Assembly (NCBI GenBank): GCA_032718475.1
Contig: JAUCBJ010003793.1
Coordinates: forward strand, 1-39,149
DNA length: 39,149 nucleotides
Direction: 5' to 3'
From: Nemertoderma westbladi
Lineage: Eukaryota > Xenacoelomorpha > Nemertodermatida > Nemertodermatidae
In this document: positions 1 to 12,091 of the stretch, one piece after another
Layout of the letters: every line of letters begins with the position of its first letter
Numbering within the stretch: the first letter of the stretch is position 1
The notes under the pieces: model-generated
Told to the model about the DNA's origin: nothing
What the model saw: only the letters and a program-made list of their open reading frames with translations
The model's database searches: none
Translations under genes and position numbers: made by a program

Positions 1-3000
1 TAGTAACAGGAGTGGTCACTGGCGTCTAGGTTAGTAACAGGAGTAGTCACTGGCGTCTAGGTTAGTAACAGGTGTGGTCACTGGCGTCTAGATTAGTAAC
101 AGGCGTGGTCACTGGCGTCTAGGTTAGTAACAGGAGTGGTCACTGGCGTCTAGGTTAGTAACAGGAGTGGTCACTGGCGTCTAGGTTAGTAACAGGAGTG
201 GTCACTGGCGTCTAGGTTAGTAACAGGAGTGGTCACTGGCGTCTAAGTTAGTAACAGGAGTAGTCACTGGCGTCTAGGTTAGTAACAGGAGTAGTCACTG
301 TCGTCTAGGTTAGTAACAGTTCTGGTCACTGGCGTCTAGATTAGTAACAGGAGTGGTCCCTAGGTTAGTAACAGGAGTGGTCACTGGCGTCTAGGTTAGT
401 AACAGGAGTGGTCACTGGCGTCTAGGTTAGTAACAGGAGTGGTCACTGGCGTCTAGGTTAGTAACAGGCGTGGTCACTGGCGTCTAGGTTAGTAACAGGT
501 CTGGTCACTGGCGTCTAGGTTAGTAACAGGAGTGGTCACTGGCGTCTAGGTTAGTAACAGGTCTGGTCACTGGCGTCTAGGTTAGTAACAGGAGTGGTCA
601 CTGGCGTCTAGGTTAGTAACAGGAGTGGTCACTGGCGTCTAGGTTAGTAACAGGAGTGGTCACTGGCGTCTAGGTTAGTAACAGGAGTGGTCACTGGCGT
701 CTAGGTTAGTAACAGGAGTGGTCACTGGCGTCTAGGTTAGTAACAGGTCTGGTCACTGGCGTCTAGGTTAGTAACAGGAGTGGTCCTGCGTCTAGGTTAG
801 TAACAGGAGTGGTCACTGGCGTCTAGGTTAGTAACAGGAGTGGTCACTGGCGTCTAGGTTAGTAACAGGAATGGTCACTGGCGTCTAGGTTAGTAACAGG
901 CGTGGTCACTGGCGTCTAGGTTAGTAACAGGTCTGGTCACTGGCGTCTAGGTTAGTAACAGGAGTGGTCACTGGCGTCTAGGTTAGTAACAGGTCTGGTC
1001 ACTGGCGTCTAGGTTAGTAACAGGAGTGGTCACTGGCGTCTAGGTTAGTAACAGGAGTGGTCACTGGCGTCTAGGTTAGTAACAGGAGTGGTCACTGGCG
1101 TCTAGGTTAGTAACAGGAGTGGTCACTGGCGTCTAGGTTAGTAACAGGTGTGGTCACTGGCGTCTAGGTTAGTAACAGGTCTGGTCACTGGCGTCTAGGT
1201 TAGTAACAGGAGTGGTCACTGGCGTCTAGGTTAGTAACAGGAGTGGTCACTGGCGTCTAGGTTAGTAACAGGAGTGGTCACTGGCGTCTAGGTTAGTAAC
1301 AGGAGTGGTCACTGGCGTCTAGGTTAGTAACAGGAGTGGTCACTGGCGTCTAGGTTAGTAACAGGTCTGGTCACTGGCGTCTAGGTTAGTAACAGGAGTG
1401 GTCACTGGCGTCTAGGTTAGTAACAGGAGTGGTCACTGGCGTCTAGGTTAGTAACAGGAGTAGTCACTGGCGTCTAGGTTAGTAACAGGAGTGGTCACTG
1501 GCGTCTAGGTTAGTAACAGGTCTGGTCACTGGCGTCTAGGTTAGTAACAGGAGTGGTCACTGGCGTCTAGGTTAGTAACAGGAGTGGTCACTGGCGTCTA
1601 GGTTAGTAACAGGAGTGGTCACTGGCGTCTAGGTTAGTAACAGGAGTGGTCACTGGCGTCTAGGTTAGTAACAGGAGTGGTCACTGGCGTCTAGGTTAGT
1701 AACAGGTCTGGTCACTGGCGTCTAGGTTAGTAACAGGAGTGGTCACTGGCGTCTAGGTTAGTAACAGGAGTGGTCACTGGCGTCTAGGTTAGTAACAGGA
1801 GTGGTCACTGGCGTCTAGGTTAGTAACAGGCGTGGTCACTGGCGTCTAGGTTAGTAACAGGAGTGGTCACTGGCGTCTAGGTTAGTAACAGGAGTGGTCA
1901 CTGGCGTCTAGGTTAGTAACAGGTCTGGTCACTGGCGTCTAGGTTAGTAACAGGAGTGGTCACTGGCGTCTAGGTTAGTAACAGGAGTGGTCACTGGCGT
2001 CTAGGTTAGTAACAGGTCTGGTCACTGGCGTCTAGGTTAGTAACAGGAGTGGTCACTGGCGTCTAGGTTAGTAACAGGTCTGGTCACTGGCGTCTAGGTT
2101 AGTAACAGGAGTGGTCACTGGCGTCTAGGTTAGTAACAGGTCTGGTCACTGGCGTCTAGGTTAGTAACAGGAGTGGTCACTGGCGTCTAGGTTAGTAACA
2201 GGAGTGGTCACTGGCGTCTAGGTTAGTAACAGGTCTGGTCACTGGCGTCTAGGTTAGTAACAGGAGTGGTCACTGGCGTCTAGGTTAGTAACAGGTCTGG
2301 TCACTGGCGTCTAGGTTAGTAACAGGAGTGGTCACTGGCGTCTAGGTTAGTAACAGGAGTGGTCACTGGCGTCTAGGTTAGTAACAGGCGTGGTCACTGG
2401 CGTCTAGGTTAGTAACAGGAGTGGTCACTGGCGTCTAGGTTAGTAACAGGTGTGGTCACTGGCGTCTAGGTTAGTAACAGGAGTGGTCACTGGCGTCTAG
2501 GTTAGTAACAGGTGTGGTCACTGGCGTCTAGGTTAGTAACAGGTCTGGTCACTGGCGTCTAGGTTAGTAACAGGAGTGGTCACTGGCGTCTAGGTTAGTA
2601 ACAGGAGTGGTCACTGGCGTCTAGGTTAGTAACAGGAGTGGTCACTGGCGTCTAGGTTAGTAACAGGCGTGGTCACTGGCGTCTAGGTTAGTAACAGGTC
2701 TGGTCACTGGCGTCTAGGTTAGTAACAGGAGTGGTCACTGGCGTCTAGGTTAGTAACAGGAGTGGTCACTGGCGTCTAGGTTAGTAACAGGAGTGGTCAC
2801 TGGCGTCTAGGTTAGTAACAGGAGTGGTCACTGGCGTCTAGGTTAGTAACAGGAGTGGTCACTGGCGTCTAGGTTAGTAACAGGAGTGGTCACTGGCGTC
2901 TAGGTTAGTAACAGGAGTGGTCACTGGCGTCTAGGTTAGTAACAGGAGTGGTCACTGGCGTCTAGGTTAGTAACAGGAGTGGTCACTGGCGTCTAGGTTA

Positions 3001-4920
3001 GTAACAGGAGTGGTCACTGGCGTCTAGGTTAGTAACAGGAGTGGTCACTGGCGTCTAGGTTAGTAACAGGAGTGGTCACTGGCGTCTAGGTTAGTAACAG
3101 GAGTGGTCACTGGCGTCTAGGTTAGTAACAGGAGTGGTCACTGGCGTCTAGGTTAGTAACAGGAGTGGTCACTGGCGTCTAGGTTAGTAACAGGAGTGGT
3201 CACTGGCGTCTAGGTTAGTAACAGGAGTGGTCACTGGCGTCTAGGTTAGTAACAGGAGTGGTCACTGGCGTCTAGGTTAGTAACAGGAGTGGTCACTGGC
3301 GTCTAGGTTAGTAACAGGAGTGGTCACTGGCGTCTAGGTTAGTAACAGGAGTGGTCACTGGCGTCTAGGTTAGTAACAGGAGTGGTCACTGGCGTCTAGG
3401 TTAGTAACAGGAGTGGTCACTGGCGTCTAGGTTAGTAACAGGAGTGGTCACTGGCGTCTAGGTTAGTAACAGGAGTGGTCACTGGCGTCTAGGTTAGTAA
3501 CAGGTCTGGTCACTGGCGTCTAGGTTAGTAACAGGAGTGGTCACTGGCGTCTAGGTTAGTAACAGGAGTGGTCACTGGCGTCTAGGTTAGTAACAGGAGT
3601 GGTCACTGGCGTCTAGGTTAGTAACAGGAGTGGTCACTGGCGTCTAGGTTAGTAACAGGAGTGGTCACTGGCGTCTAGGTTAGTAACAGGTGTGGTCACT
3701 GGCGTCTAGGTTAGTAACAGGAGTGGTCACTGGCGTCTAGGTTAGTAACAGGAGTGGTCACTGGCGTCTAGGTTAGTAACAGGAGTGGTCACTGGCGTCT
3801 AGGTTAGTAACAGGAGTGGTCACTGGCGTCTAGGTTAGTAACAGGAGTGGTCACTGGCGTCTAGGTTAGTAACAGGAGTGGTCACTGGCGTCTAGGTTAG
3901 TAACAGGAGTGGTCACTGGCGTCTAGGTTAGTAACAGGAGTGGTCACTGGCGTCTAGGTTAGTAACAGGAGTGGTCACTGGCGTCTAGGTTAGTAACAGG
4001 AGTGGTCACTGGCGTCTAGGTTAGTAACAGGAGTGGTCACTGGCGTCTAGGTTAGTAACAGGAGTGGTCACTGGCGTCTAGGTTAGTAACAGGAGTGGTC
4101 ACTGGCGTCTAGGTTAGTAACAGGAGTGGTCACTGGCGTCTAGGTTAGTAACAGGAGTGGTCACTGGCGTCTAGGTTAGTAACAGGAGTGGTCACTGGCG
4201 TCTAGGTTAGTAACAGGAGTGGTCACTGGCGTCTAGGTTAGTAACAGGAGTGGTCACTGGCGTCTAGGTTAGTAACAGGAGTGGTCACTGGCGTCTAGGT
4301 TAGTAACAGGAGTGGTCACTGGCGTCTAGGTTAGTAACAGGAGTGGTCACTGGCGTCTAGGTTAGTAACAGGAGTGGTCACTGGCGTCTAGGTTAGTAAC
4401 AGGAGTGGTCACTGGCGTCTAGGTTAGTAACAGGAGTGGTCACTGGCGTCTAGGTTAGTAACAGGAGTGGTCACTGGCGTCTAGGTTAGTAACAGGAGTG
4501 GTCACTGGCGTCTAGGTTAGTAACAGGAGTGGTCACTGGCGTCTAGGTTAGTAACAGGAGTGGTCACTGGCGTCTAGGTTAGTAACAGGAGTGGTCACTG
4601 GCGTCTAGGTTAGTAACAGGAGTGGTCACTGGCGTCTAGGTTAGTAACAGGAGTGGTCACTGGCGTCTAGGTTAGTAACAGGAGTGGTCACTGGCGTCTA
4701 GGTTAGTAACAGGAGTGGTCACTGGCGTCTAGGTTAGTAACAGGAGTGGTCACTGGCGTCTAGGTTAGTAACAGGAGTGGTCACTGGCGTCTAGGTTAGT
4801 AACAGGAGTGGTCACTGGCGTCTAGGTTAGTAACAGGAGTGGTCACTGGCGTCTAGGTTAGTAACAGGAGTGGTCACTGGCGTCTAGGTTAGTAACAGGA
4901 GTGGTCACTGGCGTCTAGGT
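1..4920. repeat. 31-bp minisatellite array, about 158 copies
   Basis: A 31-bp unit repeats head to tail from the window edge, so the array is truncated at its 5' side. Each unit contains GTTAGTAACAGG followed by GGTCACTGGCGTCTAG. One trinucleotide between these parts varies (AGT, TCT, CGT or TGT). Variants are dense from 1 to about 2700 and rare from about 2750 to 4920, where nearly all units read AGT. Two shortened units occur near 355 and 785. The unit length is not a multiple of three and every frame is stopped, so the array is noncoding as it stands. It lies just upstream of the first visible exon of the SHIPPO gene, where the missing 5' exon(s) of that gene would be expected. Confidence 0.97.
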
Positions 4921-5079
4921 ATTCTTGGTTCCATTTCATCAATGATTGACCGATTTATTAGCGCTCAATTATTTCCAATTACTGCGACTACAGACGGTCC
5001 ACTAATTATCCTGCTACGCAAAGGCTCACCTAGACTCTGTGGCTCGCCCCACAATACTCTCATTATTTATATTTGGTAG
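4921..5079 (+). other. Spacer between the 31-bp array and the first visible exon
   Basis: Single-copy AT-rich sequence, read as the 3' end of an intron. The exon frame is interrupted upstream at 5003. A weak pyrimidine-containing stretch leads to a TAG acceptor at 5077-5079. No N-terminal CIMAP coding sequence is visible here. Confidence 0.5.
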
Positions 5080-5225
5080 ACACGGCAAGCTAACCTCCGA
5101 CTCCAGCCCTGGGCCCTGTTATTTGCTTCCCAACAAGTACACAAGGAGGGGAAACGATGGCACCCCGGCGTACTCATTGTATCCGCGCCCTAAGGATAGC
5201 GACCGGTTCCAGACCCCCGGCCCTG
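5080..5225 (+). CDS. ODF3: ODF3/CIMAP1-like SHIPPO-repeat protein, first visible exon
   Basis: Encodes an internal part of an outer dense fibre 3 / CIMAP1-type protein. Known members of this family associate with sperm flagellar and ciliary microtubules. The reading frame shows SSPGPCYLLP, then a linker with TPAYSLYPRP, then QTPGPG. These are the Pro-Gly-Pro cores of SHIPPO repeats. The spacing matches the second SHIPPO repeat of vertebrate ODF3. The 3' boundary is firm: CCCTG|GTGAGT, leaving one base of a Gly codon (phase 1) that the next exon completes. The 5' boundary is uncertain. I used the TAG at 5077-5079; an AG at 5088-5089 would also work. About 60 N-terminal residues, including the usual GTWRP-type start, are not visible, so the gene is 5'-incomplete here. 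Confidence 0.8.
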
Positions 5226-5885
5226 GTGAGTATCACGTTCCAGAATATCGTTTATTTATAATCAAATATAATAAAATAGCAAATACAACAAGACCATGCA
5301 ACTTTCGAAATTGAGTTTGTGTTTAATATTTGGAATCCAGCTTTCCATCAGTACCAACAAATCACTGTAATGGTTTAAGAATAACTGCGATGTAGTTTCT
5401 TATAATAATTATGTATATTTCTCTATATACCACATCATAATAGTCAACAATATATCCTCCAATCTATAGTTGACAGAATTCTTAACTTTATACTTTAATA
5501 TTTGCAATTAATTTCCCACATTAAAGTGAATCAAACCTATAAAAATATAAAAATTTTGTTTTTAAAAATTTATTATAAAAAGATCAATAAAGTTTAGTTT
5601 AGGATTCGTAAATTGTAGGAATATTATTGTGATAATTAACATTTAATTTATTTAAAATCCAGTGTTTTTATGGAATATAATACCCACAACCCCTATTTGT
5701 CATGTGATTTATTGTTTTACAACATATTAAATTATTTTGCAAAATATAAATAACATATTTACAGTTTTCCAATTCATTAAAAAAAGTGCCAGTATAATGA
5801 AATACACCTAATTTTAATTTGGGATTATCATTTCAAGTTGTTTCCTAAAATGTAAGTTACTGTAAATTATTGTACTTTATTTTAG
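5226..5885 (+). other. Intron 1 of the SHIPPO gene
   Basis: 660 bp of AT-rich single-copy sequence between a GTGAGT donor and a TTTATTTTAG acceptor. I see no other gene or repeat in it. Confidence 0.8.
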
Positions 5886-5987
5886 GTCAATATAGTAATG
5901 AGAAGGTTGGGACAGCTGTTTACAGACGTCCGGCTGCCTACAGCATGGGTGGCAGAACTAAGGGATTCCAGTTCGATAACTCACCGG
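5886..5987 (+). CDS. ODF3: ODF3/CIMAP1-like SHIPPO-repeat protein, exon 2
   Basis: A 102-bp exon between TTTATTTTAG and CCGG|GTAAGT. It enters and leaves in phase 1. The first two bases complete the Gly of the preceding TPGPG, giving TPGPGQYSNEKVG. The middle encodes RRPAAYSMGGRTKGF, the typical P-A-Y-S-(hydrophobic)-G-R segment between SHIPPO cores. The end encodes DNSPG, completed by the next exon to SPGPAAY. There are 33 whole codons and no stops. Splice sites are close to consensus and the protein pattern is continuous across both junctions, so the call is strong. Confidence 0.88.
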
Positions 5988-6096
5988 GTAAGTAGCCTAA
6001 ATTATTACCCAGTTATTACATAAATATCAAGTACCGGCATTATATATTATAAGGTTGAAAATTAAATAAATTAAACTTAATGCAGACAGGGTTGTT

Positions 6097-6118
6097 GGGG
6101 GGGGGGGGGGGGGGGGGG
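6097..6118 (+). repeat. Poly-G tract (22 G) in intron 2
   Basis: Uninterrupted run of 22 G. The roughly 45 bp after it (CTCCAGGTGAAAATCAACG...) resembles the sequence after the G run at 32295-32313. The two are therefore probably members of one dispersed repeat family rather than independent slippage events. Confidence 0.95.
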
Positions 6119-6212
6119 CTCTCCAGGTGAAAATCAACGTAAATAACAATTAATAACGTTCAAATTTGAAACTATATAGTTTCAATTTTGACCTGTGTGC
6201 AATTGATTCGCA

Positions 6213-6246
6213 CTTATTGTTTTGGTTTGAATAATGTCACAGTAAC
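6213..6246 (+). repeat. Copy of a dispersed ~45-bp motif
   Basis: Contains TTATTGTTTTGGTTTGAATA followed by a GTCACAGTAAC-like end. It matches five other places in the window (30384, 31597, 33801, 37691 reverse, 38169). No function is known to me. Confidence 0.55.
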
Positions 6247-6345
6247 ATACTGGTTTCCCATTATCCCTCCCACATTATCAACTTTAACAGATAAATGTAA
6301 AAGAAGCAAGAATATTAACCATTCTGTGGATAGAAAAACTCAGCG

Positions 6346-9300
6346 AAAGAACATGAATTACGGCCTCCATTCCACATAAAGAACATGAATTAAGGCCTCC
6401 ATTCCACATAAAGAACATGAATTAAGGCCTCCATTCCACATAAAGAACATGAATTAAGGCCTCCATTCTACATAAAGAACATGAATTAAGGCCTCCATTC
6501 CACATAAAGAACATGAATTAAGGCCTCCATTCCACATAAAGAACATGAATTAAGGCCTCCATTCCACATAAAGAACATGAATTAAGGCCTCCATTCCACA
6601 TAAAGAACATGAATTAAGGCCTCCATTCCACATAAAGAACATGAATTAAGGCCTCCATTCCACATAAAGAACATGAATTAAGGCCTCCATTCCACATAAA
6701 GAACATGAATTAAGGCCTCCATTCTACATAAAGAACATGACTTAAGGCCTCCATTCCACATAAAGAACATGAATTAAGGCCTCCATTCCACATAAAGAAC
6801 ATGAATTAAGGCCTCCATTCCACATAAAGAACATGAATTAAGGCCTCCATTCCACATAAAGAACATGAATTAAGGCCTCCATTCCACATAAAGAACATGA
6901 ATTAAGGCCTCCATTCCACATAAAGAACATGAATTAAGGCCTCCATTCCACATAAAGAACATGAATTAAGGCCTCCATTCCACATAAAGAACATGAATTA
7001 AGGCCTCCATTCCACATAAAGAACATGAATTAAGGCCTCCATTCCACATAAAGAACATGAATTAAGGCCTCCATTCCACATAAAGAACATGAATTAAGGC
7101 CTCCATTCCACATAAAGAACATGAATTAAGGCCTCCATTCCACATAAAGAACATGAATTAAGGCCTCCATTCCACATAAAGAACATGAATTAAGGCCTCC
7201 ATTCCACATAAAGAACATGAATTAAGGCCTCCATTCCACATAAAGAACATGAATTAAGGCCTCCATTCCACATAAAGAACATGAATTAAGGCATTCATTC
7301 CACATAAAGAACATGAATTAAGGCCTCCATTCCACATAAAGAACATGAATTAAGGCCTCCATTCCACATAAAGAACATGAATTAAGGCATCCATTCCACA
7401 TAAAGAACATGAATTAAGGCCTCCATTCCACATAAAGAACATGAATTAAGGCATCCATTCCACATAAAGAACATGACTTAAGGCCTCCATTCCACATAAA
7501 GAACATGAATTAAGGCCTCCATTCCACATAAAGAACATGAATTAAGGCCTCCATTCCACATAAAGAACATGAATTAAGGCCTCCATTCCACATAAAGAAC
7601 ATGAATTAAGGCCTCCATTCCACATAAAGAACATGAATTAAGGCCTCCATTCCACATAAAGAACATGAATTAAGGCCTCCATTCCACATAAAGAACATGA
7701 ATTAAGGCCTCCATTCCACATAAAGAACATGAATTAAGGCCTCCATTCCACATAAAGAACATGAATTAAGGCCTCCATTCCACATAAAGAACATGAATTA
7801 AGGCCTCCATTCCACATAAAGAACATGAATTAAGGCCTCCATTCCACATAAAGAACATGAATTAAGGCCTCCATTCCACATAAATTAAGGCCTCCATTCC
7901 ACATAAAGAACATGAATTAAGGCCTCCATTCCACATAAAGAACATGAATTAAGGCCTCCATTCCACATAAAGAACATGAATTAAGGCCTCCATTCCACAT
8001 AAAGAACATGAATTAAGGCCTCCATTCCACATAAAGAACATGAATTAAGGCCTCCATTCCACATAAAGAACATGAATTAAGGCCTCCATTCCACATAAAG
8101 AACATGAATTAAGGCCTCCATTCCACATAAAGAACATGAATTAAGGCCTCCATTCCACATAAAGAACATGAATTAAGGCCTCCATTCCACATAAAGAACA
8201 TGAATTAAGGCCTCCATTCCACATAAAGAACATGACTTAAGGCCTCCATTCCACATAAAGAACATGAATTAAGGCCTCCATTCCACATAAAGAACATGAA
8301 TTAAGGCCTCCATTCCACATAAAGAACATGAATTAAGGCCTCCATTCCACATAAAGAACATGAATTAAGGCCTCCATTCCACATAAAGAACATGACCTAA
8401 GGCCTCCATTCCACATAAAGAACATGAATTAAGGCCTCCATTCCACATAAAGAACATGAATTAAGGCCTCCATTCCACATAAAGAACATGAATTAAGGCC
8501 TCCATTCCACATAAATTAAGGCCTCCATTCCACATAAAGAACATGAATTAAGGCCTCCATTCCACATAAAGAACATGAATTAAGGCCTCCATTCCACATA
8601 AAGAACAGAATTAAGGCCTCCATTCCACATAAAGAACATGAATTAAGGCCTCCATTCCACATAAAGAACATGAATTAAGGCCTCCATTCCACATAAAGAA
8701 CATGAATTAAGGCCTCCATTCCACATAAAGAACATGAATTAAGGCCTCCATTCCACATAAAGAACATGAATTAAGGCCTCCATTCCACATAAAGAACATG
8801 AATTAAGGCCTCCATTCCACATAAAGAACATGAATTAAGGCCTCCATTCCACATAAAGAACATGAATTAAGGCCTCCATTCCACATAAAGAACATGAATT
8901 AAGGCCTCCATTCCACATAAAGAACATGAATTAAGGCCTCCATTCCACATAAAGAACATGAATTAAGGCCTCCATTCCACATAAAGAACATGAATTAAGG
9001 CCTCCATTCCACATAAAGAACATGAATTAAGGCCTCCATTCCACATAAAGAACATGAATTAAGGCCTCCATTCCACATAAAGAACATGACTTAAGGCCTC
9101 CATTCCACATAAAGAACATGAATTAAGGCCTCCATTCCACATAAAGAACATGAATTAAGGCCTCCATTCCACATAAAGAACATGAATTAAGGCCTCCATT
9201 CCACATAAAGAACATGATTAAGGCCTCCATTCCACATAAAGAACATGAATTAAGGCCTCCATTCCACATAAAGAACATGAATTAAGGCCTCCATTCCACA

Positions 9301-11403
9301 TAAAGAACATGAATTAAGGCCTCCATTCCACATAAAGAACAGAATTAAGGCCTCCATTCCACATAAAGAACATGAATTAAGGCCTCCATTCCACATAAAG
9401 AACATGAATTAAGGCCTCCATTCCACATAAAGAACACGAATTAAGGCCTCCATTCCACATAAAGAACATGAATTAAGGCCTCCATTCCACATAAAGAACA
9501 TGAATTAAGGCCTCCATTCCACATAAAGAACACGAATTAAGGCCTCCATTCCACATAAAGAACATGAATTAAGGCCTCCATTCCACATAAATTAAGGCCT
9601 CCATTCCACATAAAGAACATGAATTAAGGCCTCCATTCCACATAAAGAACATGAATTAAGGCCTCCATTCCACATAAAGAACACGAATTAAGGCCTCCAT
9701 TCCACATAAAGAACATGAATTAAGGCCTCCATTCCACATAAAGAACATGAATTAAGGCCTCCATTCCACATAAAGAACATGAATTAAGGCCTCCATTCCA
9801 CATAAAGAACATGAATTAAGGCCTCCATTCCACATAAAGAACATGAATTAAGGCCTCCATTCCACATAAAGAACATGAATTAAGGCCTCCATTCCACATA
9901 AAGAACATGAATTAAGGCCTCCATTCCACATAAAGAACATGACTTAAGGCCTCCATTCCACATAAAGAACATGAATTAAGGCCTCCATTCCACATAAAGA
10001 ACATGAATTAAGGCCTCCATTCCACATAAAGAACATGATTAAGGCCTCCATTCCACATAAAGAACATGAATTAAGGCCTCCATTCCACATAAAGAACATG
10101 AATTAAGGCCTCCATTCCACATAAAGAACATGAATTAAGGCCTCCATTCCACATAAAGAACATGAATTAAGGCCTCCATTCCACATAAAGAACATGAATT
10201 AAGGCCTCCATTCCACATAAAGAACATGAATTAAGGCCTCCATTCCACATAAAGAACATGAATTAAGGCCTCCATTCCACATAAAGAACATGATTAAGGC
10301 CTCCATTCCACATAAAGAACACGAATTAAGGCCTCCATTCCACATAAAGAACATGAATTAAGGCCTCCATTCCACATAAAGAACATGAATTAAGGCCTCC
10401 ATTCCACATAAAGAACATGAATTAAGGCCTCCATTCCACATAAAGAACATGAATTAAGGCCTCCATTCCACATAAAGAACATGAATTAAGGCCTCCATTC
10501 CACATAAAGAACATGAATTAAGGCCTCCATTCCACATAAAGAACATGACTAAGGCCTCCATTCCACATAAAGAACATGAATTAAGGCCTCCATTCCACAT
10601 AAAGAACATGAATTAAGGCCTCCATTCCACATAAAGAACATGAATTAAGGCCTCCATTCCACATAAAGAACATGAATTAAGGCATTCATTCCACATAAAG
10701 AACATGACCTAAGGCCTCCATTCCACATAAAGAACATGAATTAAGGCCTCCATTCCACATAAAGAACATGAATTAAGGCATCCATTCCACATAAAGAACA
10801 TGACTTAAGGCCTCCATTCCACATAAAGAACATGAATTAAGGCCTCCATTCCACATAAAGAACATGAATTAAGGCCTCCATTCCACATAAAGAACATGAA
10901 TTAAGGCCTCCATTCCACATAAAGAACATGAATTAAGGCCTCCATTCCACATAAAGAACATGAATTAAGGCATTCATTCCACATAAAGAACATGACTTAA
11001 GGCCTCCATTCCACATAAAGAACACGAATTAAGGCCTCCATTCCACATAAAGAACATGAATTAAGGCCTCCATTCCACATAAAGAACATGAATTAAGGCC
11101 TCCATTCCACATAAAGAACATGAATTAAGGCCTCCATTCCACATAAAGAACATGAATTAAGGCCTCCATTCCACATAAAGAACATGAATTAAGGCCTCCA
11201 TTCCACATAAAGAACATGAATTAAGGCCTCCATTCCACATAAAGAACATGAATTAAGGCCTCCATTCCACATAAAGAACATGAATTAAGGCCTCCATTCC
11301 ACATAAAGAACATGACTTAAGGCCTCCATTCCACATAAAGAACACGAATTAAGGCCTCCATTCCACATAAAGAACATGAATTAAGGCCTACATTCCACAT
11401 ACA
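6346..11403. repeat. 32-bp minisatellite array, about 158 copies, in intron 2
   Basis: A 32-bp unit containing AAAGAACATGAATTAAGG followed by CCTCCATTCCACAT repeats for about 5 kb inside intron 2 of the SHIPPO gene. Variants include GACTTAAGG, CACGAATT, GGCATTCATT and shortened units that lack AAGAACATG (near 7880, 8511 and 9588). A variant pair (GACTTAAGG then CACGAATT) recurs 320 bp apart, at about 10992 and 11312. That indicates duplication of a ten-unit block near the 3' end. Every frame contains stops; the array is noncoding. It inflates the intron to about 6 kb. Confidence 0.97.
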
Positions 11404-11969
11404 TCTATGGGTGAGGGTGTTGTGGTGTAGCCACATGGTTGCAATGCCATGTGGGGAATTAAATAACATTACCATAAATTTATTATCAATAATTGCTAGT
11501 TTCGCCATAAGGATGCTTTCCTAAATGATGACACCAGACGTTCTGCATGTAAATAATTGTGTGATCGGCATTATTAATGCAAGACAGATCCAAACAACTA
11601 CAGTAGACCATCTGCTGATGCATCTAACACCATCAATAACAAACCCCTTTCAACACAATCTAACCAATCTTCTGACCACTGAGCAGTTCTTTTTCATCAC
11701 TCACAAGTCAAACATTAGATCTCTTATCTTATAATGGGACTCAAACCTCTTCAAACACTACATTATTGAACAATATAAACAGCATTGACTGCAAGAAATT
11801 TTTACCCTCCGTAAAAAATTACACTTTTTGTACATCGTTATCTACCGACATAGTTACGTAATATTTCCATTTTCGAATAAAATTACTAAACACCACTGAA
11901 ACAGAGACTGTTGCATGTAAGGAAATATACTTTGTTTGCTTTATGTCCCGCATGCCTTGTTTATTTTAG
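11404..11969 (+). other. 3' part of intron 2
   Basis: AT-rich sequence from the array end to the acceptor TTTATTTTAG at 11960-11969. A 69-codon open frame at 11525-11734 has no recognisable similarity and I do not call it a gene. Confidence 0.7.
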
Positions 11970-12091
11970 GCCCTGCCGCATATGCATTGCCATCACAAAT
12001 TGGTAACCGTGTTGTCGATGCTTCTACAGCTCCGTCTTATACTCTCAGGAGCCGAAACAACCAAGGTAGCTTTGCTGAGGATCTCTCTAAG
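11970..12091 (+). CDS. ODF3: ODF3/CIMAP1-like SHIPPO-repeat protein, exon 3 (its end seeds the 30-bp array)
   Basis: Follows TTTATTTTAG and enters in phase 1, completing SPG to SPGPAAYALPSQ, a SHIPPO core. It then encodes APSYTLRSRNNQ and GSFAEDLSK. In vertebrate ODF3 the matching segment after the S-I-K-G-R-type motif is also a G-F-x-D-D-L-x-K stretch directly before TPGPAAY. I therefore place the exon end after the Lys codon at CTCTCTAAG|GTTAGT (phase 0), which joins in frame to TPGPGAY of exon 4. The final 27 bp, GGTAGCTTT to CTCTCTAAG, plus GTT of the intron, form the first unit of the adjacent 30-bp array. Using an earlier GT at 12066 would leave phase 1, break the frame and lose the conserved segment, so I rejected it. 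Confidence 0.85.

Noticed and set aside
1-4920. CRISPR-like array
   Set aside because: Head-to-tail minisatellite without spacers, in a eukaryotic genome.
11525-11734. 69-codon + strand frame in intron 2
   Set aside because: No recognisable domain, no splice or expression evidence, and a location inside an intron.
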